Part shown: positions 55,160 to 64,000 of the stretch, one piece after another
Position numbering within the stretch: position 1 is the stretch's first letter
Layout: the number at the start of each line of letters is the position of its first letter
DNA from: Achromobacter sp. B7
GTDB taxonomy: Bacteria; Pseudomonadota; Gammaproteobacteria; Burkholderiales; Burkholderiaceae_B
NCBI RefSeq assembly: GCF_003600685.1
Contig: NZ_CP032084.1
Location: 1,488,001-1,552,000, forward strand
Direction of reading: 5' to 3'
Length of the DNA: 64,000 nucleotides
The notes under the pieces: generated by a model
What the model saw: only the letters and a program-made list of their open reading frames with translations
Told to the model about the DNA's origin: nothing
Databases searched by the model: none
Translations under genes and position numbers: made by a program

Positions 55160-55310
55160 GGTTATATGGCTTGCGTATTTCCTCGACCGAAGGTTTGATG
55201 GAAGAATCGTTTCGCAAGCAGTAAGCTCGGCTTTGAAACGCCATCCTGCGCTGCCCCCTGCAAGGCGGGCGGCCAGATCCTCCCCTCTGAATCCTCAAAT
55301 AGGAGACACC

Positions 55311-55952
55311 ATGAGTCATCTACGTCTGGGCGATACCGCCCCCGATTTCGAACAGGATTCCTCGGCCGGTCCCATTCGCTTCCACGAATATCTGGGCAAT
55401 AGCTGGGGGGTGCTGTTTTCGCATCCGGCCGACTTCACGCCGGTGTGCACGACCGAGCTGGGTTACACGGCCAAGCTCGCTGACGAATTCGCCAAGCGCA
55501 ATGTGAAGGTGCTGGCCCTGTCGGTGGACGGCGCCGATTCGCATTCGAAGTGGATCGAAGACATCAACGACACGCAGTCCACCAAGGTCAACTTTCCGAT
55601 CCTGGCCGACAAGGATCGCAAGGTCTCCGAGCTTTACGACATGATCCACCCTAACGCCAACGCCACCTTGACGGTGCGTTCGGTGTTCATCATCGACCCG
55701 AACAAGAAGGTGCGCCTGATCATCACGTATCCGGCCAGCACGGGCCGCAACTTCAATGAAATCCTGCGCGTCATCGACTCGCTGCAATTGACCGACAGCC
55801 ACAGCGTGGCCACGCCGGTCAACTGGGAAGATGGCGACGATGTGATCATTGTTCCGTCCCTGCAGGACGAGGCCGTCATCAAAGAGAAGTTCCCCAAAGG
55901 CTATAAGGCCGTGCGTCCTTACCTGCGCATCACGCCCCAACCGAATAAGTAA
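55311..55952 (+). CDS. peroxiredoxin, 1-Cys Prx6 type
   Basis: 213 residues from the ATG at 55311, preceded by AGGAG. The peroxidatic cysteine is Cys46 in HPADFTPVCTTELG. The length and the carboxyl domain (VATPVNWEDGDDVIIVPSL, GYKAVRPYLRITPQP) are those of Prx6 proteins. No resolving cysteine is visible, so external reductants are needed. It reduces H2O2 and organic or lipid peroxides in the cytoplasm. A strong terminator follows. Confidence 0.95.
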   Translation: MSHLRLGDTAPDFEQDSSAGPIRFHEYLGNSWGVLFSHPADFTPVCTTELGYTAKLADEFAKRNVKVLALSVDGADSHSKWIEDINDTQSTKVNFPILADKDRKVSELYDMIHPNANATLTVRSVFIIDPNKKVRLIITYPASTGRNFNEILRVIDSLQLTDSHSVATPVNWEDGDDVIIVPSLQDEAVIKEKFPKGYKAVRPYLRITPQPNK

Positions 55953-56006
55953 ATTCGAATTCCGGGGGGTAGCCTCCCGCTAAAAAACGCGGCGTTGAGC
56001 CGCCCG

Positions 56007-56046
56007 AACCGCCGCCTTCTCCATAGGAGAACGCGGCGGTTTTTTC
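56007..56046 (+). terminator. intrinsic terminator after peroxiredoxin gene
   Basis: AACCGCCGC (56007-56015) pairs with GCGGCGGTT (56033-56041), with an inner TTCTCC-ATA-GGAGAA stem, followed by a T-run. Confidence 0.95.
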
Positions 56047-56165
56047 ATGGCTGGGACGGCGGTCCTATATGCCTGCGAGCGATGAGCAATCAAATAATGA
56101 TTCGTTCCGTTCAGAATGCGCAGCCAGCACACTTGCTTCCATATTGAAAATACAGGGAGCAAGGG

Positions 56166-57194
56166 ATGTCTTTCGGAAAAGCAGGTTGGTTGGCCGCGCT
56201 GGCAGCGGTGGCGGTATCTCTGACGGCCGTGGCGCCGGCGCAAGCGCAGCAAAAGCAAACGCTGTTGAACGTGTCCTATGACCCCACGCGCGAGCTGTAT
56301 CGCGCCATCGACGATGCCTTCATCAAGCAGTACAAGGACAAGGCCGGCGTCGACCTGACCATACGCCAGTCGCACGGCGGATCGGGTCGCCAGGCGCGCT
56401 CGGTCATCGATGGGCTGGAAGCCGATGTGGTGACGCTGGCGCTGGCCTATGACATCGACGCCATTGCCGACCGGGGGCTCATTCCCGAAAACTGGCAGTC
56501 TCGCCTGCCGCAGAACAGTTCGCCCTATACGTCCACCATCGTGTTCCTGGTGCGCAAGGGCAACCCCAAGGGCATCAAGGACTGGGACGACCTGATCAAG
56601 GACGGCGTGCAAGTCATCACGCCCAACCCGAAGACTTCCGGCGGCGCGCGCTGGAACTATCTGGCTGCCTGGGCCTACGCGTTGGAAAAGAACGGCGGCA
56701 GCGAAGAGAAGGCTCGCGCCTATGTCGGCGACCTGCTCAAGCACGTGCCGGTGCTGGACACCGGTGCACGCGGCGCCACGACCACGTTCGTGGAACGCGG
56801 CGTGGGCGACGTGCTGCTGGCGTGGGAAAACGAAGCCTTCCTGGCGCTTGAAGAACTGGGTCCCGACAAGTTCGACATCGTGGTGCCGTCCCTGTCCATC
56901 CTGGCCGAACCGCCGGTGGCCGTCGTGGACAAGATCGTGGACAAGAAGGGAACGCGCGCCGCCGCCCAGGCGTATCTGGAATTCCTGTACACGCCCGCCG
57001 CGCAGGAAATTATCGCCAAGAACTATTACCGCCCCATCGACAAGACGGTGGCCGCCAAGTACGAAAGCAAGTTCCCCAAGGTCAAGCTCGTCACCATCGA
57101 CGACAAGATCTTTGGCGGCTGGCGCAAGGCGCAGAAAGATCACTTCAGTGATGGCGGCACCTTCGACCAGATCTACCTGCCGCAAAAGAAATAA
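56166..57194 (+). CDS. sbp: sulfate ABC transporter periplasmic binding protein
   Basis: 342 residues. Signal peptide (cleavage after APAQA) and the sulfate-binding signatures [30 protein letters not shown] and [19 protein letters not shown]. Binds sulfate (or thiosulfate) in the periplasm for CysTWA. First gene of an operon that includes the whole activation and first reduction steps. The promoter lies in 56047-56165; no specific CysB site could be recognised with confidence. Confidence 0.96.
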   Translation: MSFGKAGWLAALAAVAVSLTAVAPAQAQQKQTLLNVSYDPTRELYRAIDDAFIKQYKDKAGVDLTIRQSHGGSGRQARSVIDGLEADVVTLALAYDIDAIADRGLIPENWQSRLPQNSSPYTSTIVFLVRKGNPKGIKDWDDLIKDGVQVITPNPKTSGGARWNYLAAWAYALEKNGGSEEKARAYVGDLLKHVPVLDTGARGATTTFVERGVGDVLLAWENEAFLALEELGPDKFDIVVPSLSILAEPPVAVVDKIVDKKGTRAAAQAYLEFLYTPAAQEIIAKNYYRPIDKTVAAKYESKFPKVKLVTIDDKIFGGWRKAQKDHFSDGGTFDQIYLPQKK

Positions 57195-57218
57195 CGACAC
57201 GACTTTCGGACGACGGCT

Positions 57219-58109
57219 ATGACAACTGCCTCCCCCCCGACGGCAATCGGCGCGCAAGCGCCTTTTGCCGTTCGGCGCAACAGCCCGGGCGTGCTGCCCG
57301 GATTCGGTATTTCCATGGGCTACGCCGTGCTGTACCTAAGCGTGCTTGTGCTGATTCCCCTGGCTGCGCTGCCCATCAAAAGCGCCGAACTCGGGTGGCA
57401 AGGGTTTTGGGACACCGTGACGGCGCCGCGCGTGATGGCGTCGTATCAACTGACCTTTGGCGCCTCGCTGATCGCTGCGCTGGTCAACCTGGTGTTCGGG
57501 TCCGTGGTGGCCTGGGTGCTGGTGCGCTATCGCTTTCCCGGCAAGAAGATTCTGGACGCTCTGGTGGATCTGCCCTTCGCATTGCCCACAGCGGTGGCGG
57601 GCATCGCGCTGACCGCGCTGTATTCGCAAAAAGGCTGGCTGGGCGCGCCGCTGTCCGAGTGGTTTGGATGGAAGGTGGCGTTCACGCCGCTGGGCATCGT
57701 GATCGCGCTGATCTTCATCGGCGTGCCCTTCGTGGTGCGCACGGTGCAGCCGGTGCTGGAAGACGTAGAACGCGAAATCGAAGAGGCGGCGGCCAGCCTG
57801 GGTGCCAGCCGCTGGCAGACCATCCGCCGCGTGCTGCTGCCCAGCGTCGTGCCGGCGTTGATGACGGGCTTTGCGCTGGCGTTCGCGCGGGCAGTCGGCG
57901 AGTACGGGTCGGTGGTTTTCATTGCCGGCAACATGCCGATGGTGTCCGAGATCACGCCGCTGCTGATCATTTCAAAGTTGGAACAATTCGACTACGCCGG
58001 CGCCGCCGCCATCGCGACCGTGATGCTGGTGCTGTCCTTCGTCATGCTGTTGGTCATCAACCTGCTGCAAGGCTGGCAAGCCCGCCGCAACCTTGGGAGG
58101 CTGGCATGA
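57219..58109 (+). CDS. cysT: sulfate ABC transporter permease CysT
   Basis: 296 residues, about six membrane helices. The EAA loop ([21 protein letters not shown]) touches the CysA ATPase. [22 protein letters not shown] is the first helix. Forms the heterodimeric channel with CysW. Starts 24 bases after sbp; its stop overlaps the cysW start by four bases. Confidence 0.96.
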   Translation: MTTASPPTAIGAQAPFAVRRNSPGVLPGFGISMGYAVLYLSVLVLIPLAALPIKSAELGWQGFWDTVTAPRVMASYQLTFGASLIAALVNLVFGSVVAWVLVRYRFPGKKILDALVDLPFALPTAVAGIALTALYSQKGWLGAPLSEWFGWKVAFTPLGIVIALIFIGVPFVVRTVQPVLEDVEREIEEAAASLGASRWQTIRRVLLPSVVPALMTGFALAFARAVGEYGSVVFIAGNMPMVSEITPLLIISKLEQFDYAGAAAIATVMLVLSFVMLLVINLLQGWQARRNLGRLA

Positions 58110-59008
58110 GCGCAGCGGACCGTCCCGCCCATTTGACCGAACCGCGCTGGGTGCGCGGCATCTTGCTGTTTGTTGCGCTGGCATTCCTGACCCTGTTCCT
58201 GCTGGTGCCGCTGGCGGCAGTGTTCGCCGAGGCCTTCAAGAAAGGCTGGCAACTGTACCTGGATGCCATCGTCGAGCCCGACGCGCTGTCCGCCATCCGG
58301 CTGACCTTGCTGGTGGCTGCCATCGCGTTGCCGGTGAACCTGGTGTTTGGCGTGGCGGCGGCATGGGCCATCACCAAGTTCCAGTTTCGCGGCAAGCAGT
58401 TCCTGATCACGTTGATCGACCTGCCGTTCTCGGTATCGCCCGTGGTGGCCGGCCTGGTTTTCATTCTGTTGTTCGGCACGCAAGGATGGCTGGGCGGCTG
58501 GTTGCAGGACCACGACTGGAAGATCGTCTACGCCGTGCCCGGCATCATCCTGGCCACGCTGTTCGTGACCTTTCCGTTTGTGGCGCGTGAGCTGATCCCG
58601 TTGATGCAGGCGCAAGGCAGCGAAGAAGAACAGGCGGCGCTGACGCTGGGCGCCAGCGGCTGGCAGATCTTCTGGCGCGTGACGCTGCCCAATATCAAGT
58701 GGGGCCTGCTGTACGGCGCCATCTTGTGCAACGCGCGGGCAATGGGTGAATTTGGCGCGGTGTCGGTGGTGTCCGGCCAGGTGCGCGGGCTGACCAACAC
58801 CATGACCCTGCACGTGGAAATTCTCTACAACGAATACCAGTACTCGGCCGCGTTCGCCGTGGCCTCGTTGCTGGCTCTGCTGGCGCTGGTGACCCTGGTG
58901 GCGAAAAACCTGGTCGAGTGGCGCAACGCGCGCATGCTGCGCGCCGCCGACCTGCCGGTCGAGTATCCCGGTGCAGCGGCCGCAACGATCAAGCCGGCCA
59001 TCGCGTAA
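58106..59008 (+). CDS. cysW: sulfate ABC transporter permease CysW
   Basis: 300 residues from the ATG at 58106, preceded by GGGAGG inside cysT. Six helices and the coupling loop [22 protein letters not shown]. Partner of CysT. Longer in-frame extension upstream is out of frame with real cysT coding and rejected. Followed by cysA after 27 bases. Confidence 0.96.
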   Translation: MSAADRPAHLTEPRWVRGILLFVALAFLTLFLLVPLAAVFAEAFKKGWQLYLDAIVEPDALSAIRLTLLVAAIALPVNLVFGVAAAWAITKFQFRGKQFLITLIDLPFSVSPVVAGLVFILLFGTQGWLGGWLQDHDWKIVYAVPGIILATLFVTFPFVARELIPLMQAQGSEEEQAALTLGASGWQIFWRVTLPNIKWGLLYGAILCNARAMGEFGAVSVVSGQVRGLTNTMTLHVEILYNEYQYSAAFAVASLLALLALVTLVAKNLVEWRNARMLRAADLPVEYPGAAAATIKPAIA

Positions 59009-59035
59009 CGCGCGACGGCCCAGACGGAGACAGGC

Positions 59036-60100
59036 ATGAGTATCGAAGTACGTAATCTATCCAAGCGCTTCGGCCAGTTCCAGGCGCTGAATGACGTGTC
59101 GCTGCATATCGAAACCGGCGAACTGGTGGCGTTGCTGGGGCCGTCCGGCTGCGGCAAGACGTCGCTGCTGCGCATCATCGCCGGGCTGGAATTGCCGGAT
59201 TCGGGCAGCGTCCTGTTCGGGGGCGAAGACGCCACGGACGTGGACGTGCGCCAGCGCCAGGTGGGATTCGTATTCCAGCATTACGCGCTGTTCAAGCACA
59301 TGACGGTGTTCGAGAACGTGGCGTTCGGCCTGCGCGTGAAGCACCGGTCGCAGCGCCCGTCCGAAGACCAGATCCAGCGCAAGGTGCATGACCTGCTGAC
59401 GCTGGTGCAGCTGGATTGGCTGGCGGATCGTTATCCGGCGCAGCTGTCCGGCGGCCAGCGTCAGCGTATCGCCCTGGCACGCGCGCTGGCCGTGGAGCCG
59501 CGCGTGTTGCTGCTTGACGAACCGTTCGGCGCGCTGGACGCCAAGGTACGCAAGGAACTGCGTCGTTGGTTGCGCCGGCTGCATGACGAGCTGAACGTGG
59601 CCAGTGTGTTTGTGACGCACGACCAGGAAGAGGCGCTTGAGGTCGCGGACCGCGTGGTGCTGATGAACGCCGGCCGTATCGAGCAGGTGGGCACGCCGCG
59701 TGAAGTCTGGGAGCAGCCCGCGACGCCGTTTGTGTACGGCTTTCTTGGCGATGTGAACCAGCTTCAAGGCGTGGCGACGGGCGGTGTCTGGGAAGGCGCC
59801 GGCTTGTCGCTGCCGGCGCCTGACCTGGCGCAAGCCCATGCGCAGCGCGCCACCGCTTACGTTCGTCCCCACGAGTTCGAGATCGAGCGTTATCGCGCGG
59901 GCGGGCAGGGCATTGCGGTGCGCCTGTCGCACGCCTATCTGGCCGGCCCCAGCGCCTATCTGGAACTGGCGCGCCAGGATTCCGACGCCATCATCGAAGC
60001 GGAAGTGCCCGAGCACCTGTATCGGGAACTGGACCTGCGCGATGGCGATACGTTGTTGGCGCGTCCCCGGCGCGCCCGGATCTTTGCGGTGCAACCATGA
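59036..60100 (+). CDS. cysA: sulfate/thiosulfate ABC transporter ATP-binding protein CysA
   Basis: 354 residues. Walker [12 protein letters not shown], signature [15 protein letters not shown], Walker [13 protein letters not shown] and H-loop [16 protein letters not shown]. The carboxyl 110 residues form the TOBE-like regulatory domain. Powers sulfate import through CysTW. The stop overlaps the cysH start (ATGA). Confidence 0.97.
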   Translation: MSIEVRNLSKRFGQFQALNDVSLHIETGELVALLGPSGCGKTSLLRIIAGLELPDSGSVLFGGEDATDVDVRQRQVGFVFQHYALFKHMTVFENVAFGLRVKHRSQRPSEDQIQRKVHDLLTLVQLDWLADRYPAQLSGGQRQRIALARALAVEPRVLLLDEPFGALDAKVRKELRRWLRRLHDELNVASVFVTHDQEEALEVADRVVLMNAGRIEQVGTPREVWEQPATPFVYGFLGDVNQLQGVATGGVWEGAGLSLPAPDLAQAHAQRATAYVRPHEFEIERYRAGGQGIAVRLSHAYLAGPSAYLELARQDSDAIIEAEVPEHLYRELDLRDGDTLLARPRRARIFAVQP

Positions 60101-60849
60101 CCATGACAACCTCTGTTGATTTTCCTTCCATCCAGGACGCCGCGCTGGCGCAGCGTTGGCAGGCGCTGGTGCGGCGTCTGGCCGATATTCAGCAGCGTCA
60201 CCCGGACGCCGCGCTGGCGTCGTCGCTGGCCGCTGAAGACATGTTGTTGACGCATGCCATCTACGACTCGGGCCTGGACCTGGAAGTGTTCACGCTGGAT
60301 ACGGGCCGCTTGCATGCGGAAACGCTGGGTGTGCTGGACGCCGTTCGCGCGCGCTATGGGCGCGATGTCACGGTGTACCGGCCCGTGGCGGCGGCGGTGG
60401 AGCAGCACGTTGCCCAGCATGGCGCCTATGCGTTCTATGAAAGCGTGGATCTGCGCAAAGCCTGTTGCCAGATTCGCAAGGTCGAGCCGCTGCGACGCGC
60501 GCTGGCCGGGCGCAGCGCCTGGGTCACCGGGCAGCGGCGCCAGCAATCCACCACGCGCGGCGAACTGCCCTTGCAAGAGCAAGACGCCGTGTTCGGCCTG
60601 ACCAAGTTCAACCCGCTGGCCGAATGGAGCGAGGACGACGTGTGGGCAGTGATCCGTGCGCTGGATGTGCCCTACAACCCCCTGCACGACCAGGGCTACC
60701 CGTCCATCGGCTGCGAGCCCTGTACGCGCGCCATCCGGCCGGGCGAGGACGTGCGAGCTGGAAGATGGTGGTGGGAATCGTCGGATTCCAAGGAATGCGG
60801 TCTGCACGCGGGCAACCGCGTCATCAGTGTCGTGACGCGCGGCGAATGA
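60097..60849 (+). CDS. cysH: assimilatory adenylyl-sulfate reductase, iron-sulfur type
   Basis: 250 residues. The cysteine pattern is Cys-Cys in [15 protein letters not shown], CxxC in [20 protein letters not shown] and the carboxyl KECGLH. The first two pairs coordinate a [4Fe-4S] cluster and mark enzymes that reduce adenylyl sulfate (APS) directly with thioredoxin; E. coli-type PAPS reductases lack them. No cysC (APS kinase) is in the operon and cysN carries no fused kinase, which fits. Overlaps cysA by four bases; cysD follows after 41 bases. Confidence 0.94.
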   Translation: MTMTTSVDFPSIQDAALAQRWQALVRRLADIQQRHPDAALASSLAAEDMLLTHAIYDSGLDLEVFTLDTGRLHAETLGVLDAVRARYGRDVTVYRPVAAAVEQHVAQHGAYAFYESVDLRKACCQIRKVEPLRRALAGRSAWVTGQRRQQSTTRGELPLQEQDAVFGLTKFNPLAEWSEDDVWAVIRALDVPYNPLHDQGYPSIGCEPCTRAIRPGEDVRAGRWWWESSDSKECGLHAGNRVISVVTRGE

Positions 60850-60890
60850 CGCCGTCCATGAATTCAAATTCTGTCTTAGGGGAAGAACCT

Positions 60891-61799
60891 ATGTCTGCTG
60901 TGATCCAACGCAGCCACCTGGATTGGCTGGAATCGGAAGCGATATTCATCATGCGCGAGGTGGCCGCCGAAAGCGAAAAGCCCGTGCTGCTGTTCTCGGG
61001 CGGCAAGGACTCCGTGGTGCTGCTGCGCCTGGCGGAAAAGGCGTTTCGCCCCGGCCGCTTTCCCTTCCCGCTGATGCACATCGACACGGGCCACAACTTC
61101 GATGAAGTCATCGCCTTTCGCGATCAGCGCGCAGCCGAATTGGGCGAGACCCTGATCGTGCGCAGCGTCGAGGACTCCATCAAGCGTGGCAGCGTGGTGC
61201 TGCGGCGCGAAACCGACTCGCGCAATGCGGCGCAGGCGGTGACGCTGCTGGAAGCCATCGAGGAATTCGGCTTTGACGCCTGCATCGGCGGAGCGCGCCG
61301 CGACGAGGAAAAGGCCCGCGCCAAGGAGCGCATCTTTTCGTTCCGCGATGAATTCGGCCAATGGGACCCCAAGGCACAGCGCCCTGAACTGTGGAACCTG
61401 TTCAACACGCGCGTGCATCGCGGCGAGAACATGCGCGTCTTCCCGATTTCGAACTGGACGGAACTGGACGTCTGGCAATACATCCAGCGCGAGCAACTGG
61501 CGTTGCCGTCGATCTACTTCAGCCACCAGCGCGAGGTGGTCCGGCGCAAGGGCCTGCTGGTGCCGGTGACCCGCCTGACGCCGCCGCAAGACGGCGAGCA
61601 GGTCGAGCGGATGCCGGTGCGCTTTCGCACGGTGGGCGATATTTCGTGCACCTGCCCGGTGGCTTCCGACGCGGCCGACACCTACGCCATCATCGCCGAG
61701 ACGGCGGTGACCGACATCACCGAGCGCGGCGCAACGCGCATGGACGACCAGACTTCCGAGGCCTCGATGGAGCGCCGCAAGAAGGAAGGCTATTTCTGA
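60891..61799 (+). CDS. cysD: sulfate adenylyltransferase subunit 2
   Basis: 302 residues from the ATG at 60891, which has AGGGGAAG upstream and gives the E. coli length; in-frame ATGs at 60846 and 60858 are rejected. A PP-loop (LFSGGKDSVVLLRLAEKAF) binds ATP. RRDEEKARAKERIFSFRDEF is the family signature. With CysN it makes APS from sulfate and ATP. Located between cysH and cysN in the operon. Confidence 0.96.
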   Translation: MSAVIQRSHLDWLESEAIFIMREVAAESEKPVLLFSGGKDSVVLLRLAEKAFRPGRFPFPLMHIDTGHNFDEVIAFRDQRAAELGETLIVRSVEDSIKRGSVVLRRETDSRNAAQAVTLLEAIEEFGFDACIGGARRDEEKARAKERIFSFRDEFGQWDPKAQRPELWNLFNTRVHRGENMRVFPISNWTELDVWQYIQREQLALPSIYFSHQREVVRRKGLLVPVTRLTPPQDGEQVERMPVRFRTVGDISCTCPVASDAADTYAIIAETAVTDITERGATRMDDQTSEASMERRKKEGYF

Positions 61800-61839
61800 A
61801 TGCACAACGCCGGCTGCGGCCGGCGGCAGGGGACGCACC

Positions 61840-63138
61840 ATGAACGCACTGAACGATTCTTTCCTTTCCGGCGCCGGCACGGGCGTGCTGCGCTTGATCA
61901 CGGCGGGCTCCGTCGACGATGGCAAATCCACGCTGATCGGCCGCCTGCTGTACGACAGCAAGGGCGTATTCGCCGACCAGCTGGATGCGATCTCGCGCGC
62001 CAAGCACAAGCGCGTGGCGGGCGACGGCATCGACTTTTCCCTCTTGACCGACGGGCTCGAAGCCGAGCGCGAGCAGGGCATCACGATTGACGTGGCCTAC
62101 CGGTACTTTTCTACACCCGCGCGCAAATTCATCATTGCCGATGCGCCCGGCCACGAGCAATACACGCGCAATATGGTCACGGGCGCGTCCACGGCGGACG
62201 TGGCCGTGATCCTCATCGACGCCACGCGCGCGGCCGACGGCAAGCTGCTGCCGCAGACCAAGCGGCACAGCACCATTGCGCGGCTGCTGGGTATCCGCCA
62301 CATCGTGGTGGCCGTGAACAAGATGGACCTGGTCGATTGGGATCGCGCCGTGTTCGAGCGCATTCGCGATGCGTATGCCGAACTCGCCGCCAAGCTTGGC
62401 ATCGCACATTTCGATGCGCTGCCGCTGTCGGCGCTGAATGGCGACAACGTCGTGACGCTGTCGCCCAAGACGCCCTGGTACGAGGGCCAGCCTTTGCTGG
62501 CGCTGTTGGAATCGTTGGATCTTGCCAGCGACGGCCGTGCCTTGCCGCTGCGCTTTCCCGTGCAGTGGGTGGCGCGGCACGGGGGTGATCAGAAAGAAGA
62601 CTTTCGCGGTTATGCCGGCCGGTTGGCCAGCGGCGTGCTGCGCGCGGGCGACGCCATCACCGTGCAACCGTCGGGCGTCAGTGCGGTGGTGCGCGAAGTC
62701 CGCGTCTTTGACCGCGTGCTGGACGAGGCGGTGGCGGGCGACTCGGTCACGGTGGTGCTGGATCGCGATGTCGACGTGTCGCGCGGTGATGTCATCGTGC
62801 ACACGGCGGCGCCGGCGCAAGTCACGCGCGAGTTCGAAGCCGAGCTGTGCTGGCTGGATGCGCAAGCGTTGAACCCGGCGCGCAAGTATCTGTTGAAGTC
62901 GGGCACGCGGCTGACGTCGGCAAAGATTCGCGCGGTGCTCTCGCATCGCGACATCCACGAATTGCAGGAAGTCGAGAACACCGAAGGCACCTTGCAGATG
63001 AACGACATCGGTCGCGTGACGTTCACCACGCGCGAGGCGTTGGCGGTGGATCGGTACGCTGATGTGCCGACGACCGGCGCCTTCATTCTGATCGATGAAG
63101 CCACGCATCAGACGGCTGCGGCGGGCATGTTGCGCTAG
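61840..63138 (+). CDS. cysN: sulfate adenylyltransferase subunit 1 (GTPase)
   Basis: 432 residues. EF-Tu-like GTPase: G1 GSVDDGKSTLIGRLL, G3 DAPGHEQYTRNM, G4 NKMDLVDW, followed by two beta-barrel domains. GTP hydrolysis drives APS formation by CysD. There is no fused APS kinase domain at the carboxyl end. Last gene of the operon, with a strong terminator six bases after the stop. Confidence 0.97.
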   Translation: MNALNDSFLSGAGTGVLRLITAGSVDDGKSTLIGRLLYDSKGVFADQLDAISRAKHKRVAGDGIDFSLLTDGLEAEREQGITIDVAYRYFSTPARKFIIADAPGHEQYTRNMVTGASTADVAVILIDATRAADGKLLPQTKRHSTIARLLGIRHIVVAVNKMDLVDWDRAVFERIRDAYAELAAKLGIAHFDALPLSALNGDNVVTLSPKTPWYEGQPLLALLESLDLASDGRALPLRFPVQWVARHGGDQKEDFRGYAGRLASGVLRAGDAITVQPSGVSAVVREVRVFDRVLDEAVAGDSVTVVLDRDVDVSRGDVIVHTAAPAQVTREFEAELCWLDAQALNPARKYLLKSGTRLTSAKIRAVLSHRDIHELQEVENTEGTLQMNDIGRVTFTTREALAVDRYADVPTTGAFILIDEATHQTAAAGMLR

Positions 63139-63143
63139 GGTGG

Positions 63144-63182
63144 AATCGGGCCGGAAAACAACGGACTTTCGGCCCGATTTTT
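63144..63182 (+). terminator. intrinsic terminator after cysN
   Basis: AATCGGGCCG (63144-63153) pairs with CGGCCCGATT (63170-63179) and a T-run follows. Ends the sulfate operon. Confidence 0.93.
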
Positions 63183-63314
63183 GATGTTGTATTTCTTCCA
63201 AACCTAATGCTGGTGCGGGTTTTCGGGCGATATCGCCTGATGAAATCGATTTGTTCAGACGCGCCTCGCGTCTTGCGGTAAAGTGGGGCTGTCTTACGGA
63301 AAGGCTTTTGGTGC

Positions 63315-63343
63315 TTGTCAAAACCACTGTGTTTTTGTACAGT
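63315..63343 (+). promoter_or_regulatory. promoter of the radical SAM gene
   Basis: -35 TTGTCA (63315-63320) and -10 TACAGT (63338-63343) with 17 bases between. Initiation would fall at or within one or two bases of the ATG at 63351, so the message may be leaderless; no Shine-Dalgarno precedes the start. Confidence 0.65.
63327..63342 (+). promoter_or_regulatory. LexA box
   Basis: CTGT-N8-ACAG (CTGTGTTTTTGTACAG), an exact match to the proteobacterial LexA consensus ends, overlapping the -10 element, where a repressor would block polymerase. This predicts SOS induction of the downstream gene. Confidence 0.72.
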
Positions 63344-63350
63344 AGTTTTT

Positions 63351-64000
63351 ATGGCACGCACCGATCATTCTTTTCCCGCCGGTTCTGGGTCCCCGGCTGC
63401 CGCCCCCGCCGCCTTGCGCGGTCGGGGTGCGGTTACTAATGTTCGGCATCGCTTTCAGCGCGATGACCGTGTGCAGGTCGACGACGGTTGGTCCGGTTCA
63501 GGCCTGCCGGCGGATTTCGTAGAATCCGTCCCCGACTCTTTCTCCGACTCCTTTTCCGATACATTCACGGATTCCGCTTCGGGCGATTCTCCTGAAGCCG
63601 GGTCCGGCTCCGCGCACGCGCCGAGGGCTGGCGCGCGCTCCGGCGCCGCAGTCATCCCCATCGTTCCTGATACGCGGCTGGCTCCGCCCGCACCCAAGAC
63701 AACCGTCACGGCCGAAGAAGCGCGCAAGATGCTGTCGCGCAATGACTCGCCCGATATCCCCTTCGACGTTGCGGTAAACCCGTATCGCGGATGCGAGCAC
63801 GGCTGCGTGTACTGCTATGCGCGGCCCACGCATTCGTATTTGGGCATGTCGCCCGGGCTGGACTTCGAAACCCGCCTGGTGGCCAAGGCAAACGCCGTGG
63901 ATGCGCTGCGCGCCGAACTGGGGCGCCCCGGCTACAAGCCGTCGCCCATCAATATCGGTTCCGCCACTGACGCTTACCAGCCCATCGAACGCGATTGGCG
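63351..64000 (+). CDS. PA0069-type radical SAM protein, 5' part
   Basis: 216 codons are in the window; the gene runs off the right edge. The iron-sulfur motif CEHGCVYCYA (CxxxCxxC) lies in NPYRGCEHGCVYCYARPTHS, and LRGRGAVTNVRHRFQRDD plus LSRNDSPDIPFDVAVNPYRG are signatures of the PA0069/Rv2578c family. These proteins are distantly related to spore-photoproduct lyase and lack an established substrate. A Ser/Asp/Gly-rich linker (about 60-100) looks disordered. The conserved GRG-N-RF block requires a start no later than 63351. Regulated by the LexA box upstream. Confidence 0.9.
   Translation, partial: MARTDHSFPAGSGSPAAAPAALRGRGAVTNVRHRFQRDDRVQVDDGWSGSGLPADFVESVPDSFSDSFSDTFTDSASGDSPEAGSGSAHAPRAGARSGAAVIPIVPDTRLAPPAPKTTVTAEEARKMLSRNDSPDIPFDVAVNPYRGCEHGCVYCYARPTHSYLGMSPGLDFETRLVAKANAVDALRAELGRPGYKPSPINIGSATDAYQPIERDW

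Noticed and set aside
60846..60890. Earlier starts for cysD
   Set aside because: Two in-frame ATGs exist, but only 60891 has a good ribosome-binding site and yields the family length.
1..64000. Horizontal transfer or mobile elements
   Set aside because: No transposase, integrase, tRNA-flanked junction or abrupt change of base composition was seen; gene content is typical core or genus-level accessory DNA.

Overview
This window looks like chromosomal DNA of a betaproteobacterium of the family Alcaligenaceae, most likely Achromobacter or a close Bordetella relative. The grounds are high G+C, a one-piece tmRNA with tag ANDERFALAA, a GyrA with Gln at position 83, the gyrA-serC-pheA-hisC-tyrA-aroA-cmk-rpsA order, and an aspartate 4-decarboxylase locus. 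This is inference from gene content; no 16S gene is present. There is no insertion sequence, prophage, CRISPR array or rRNA operon. The only RNA gene found is ssrA.

Layout. 1-5.7 kb: a cyanophycin locus with tandem cphA genes (one cut by the window edge) on the minus strand, and divergently an ABC exporter-like protein with a zinc ribbon plus a DUF1854 protein. 5.7-10.3 kb: a FemAB-like acyltransferase, a DUF455 ferritin-like protein, a YiiM-type MOSC protein, a lytic transglycosylase and a YidB-like protein. 10.3-19.5 kb: an exopolysaccharide locus resembling the E. coli NfrA/NfrB (phage N4 receptor) pathway: outer-membrane NfrA, glycosyltransferase NfrB with a C-terminal MshEN-like domain, a BcsB-like periplasmic protein, the UDP-GlcNAc 2-epimerase WecB, and a convergent DUF4434 protein. 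19.7-24.5 kb: a LysR regulator divergent from a cupin/carboxymuconolactone-decarboxylase pair, tmRNA, an MFS exporter, and a 0.6-kb non-coding stretch with tandem repeats.

24.6-42.1 kb is core: gph-ubiG and ompA on the minus strand, then a long plus-strand supraoperon from gyrA through aromatic amino acid and serine synthesis (serC, pheA, hisC, tyrA, aroA), cmk, rpsA and ihfB, followed by lapA-lapB-hldE1-hldD for envelope and LPS. 42.3-46 kb: a ComEA-like protein, cysM, lipoprotein MltB and a divergent class II deacetylase-like protein. 46-56 kb: etfBA, then an aspartate decarboxylation module (AspT antiporter, AsdA, second AspT-like antiporter), an acyl-CoA dehydrogenase and a 1-Cys peroxiredoxin.

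56.1-63.1 kb is one sulfate-assimilation operon: sbp-cysT-cysW-cysA import sulfate, cysD-cysN activate it to APS, and cysH, of the iron-sulfur type, reduces it. The window ends inside a PA0069-type radical SAM gene whose promoter carries an exact LexA-box consensus.

The most unusual items are the cyanophycin-linked ABC/DUF1854 pair, the NGR-like polysaccharide locus, the histone-H1-like tail on AsdA, the LexA box over a possibly leaderless radical SAM promoter, and an eleven-copy degenerate repeat downstream of gph.
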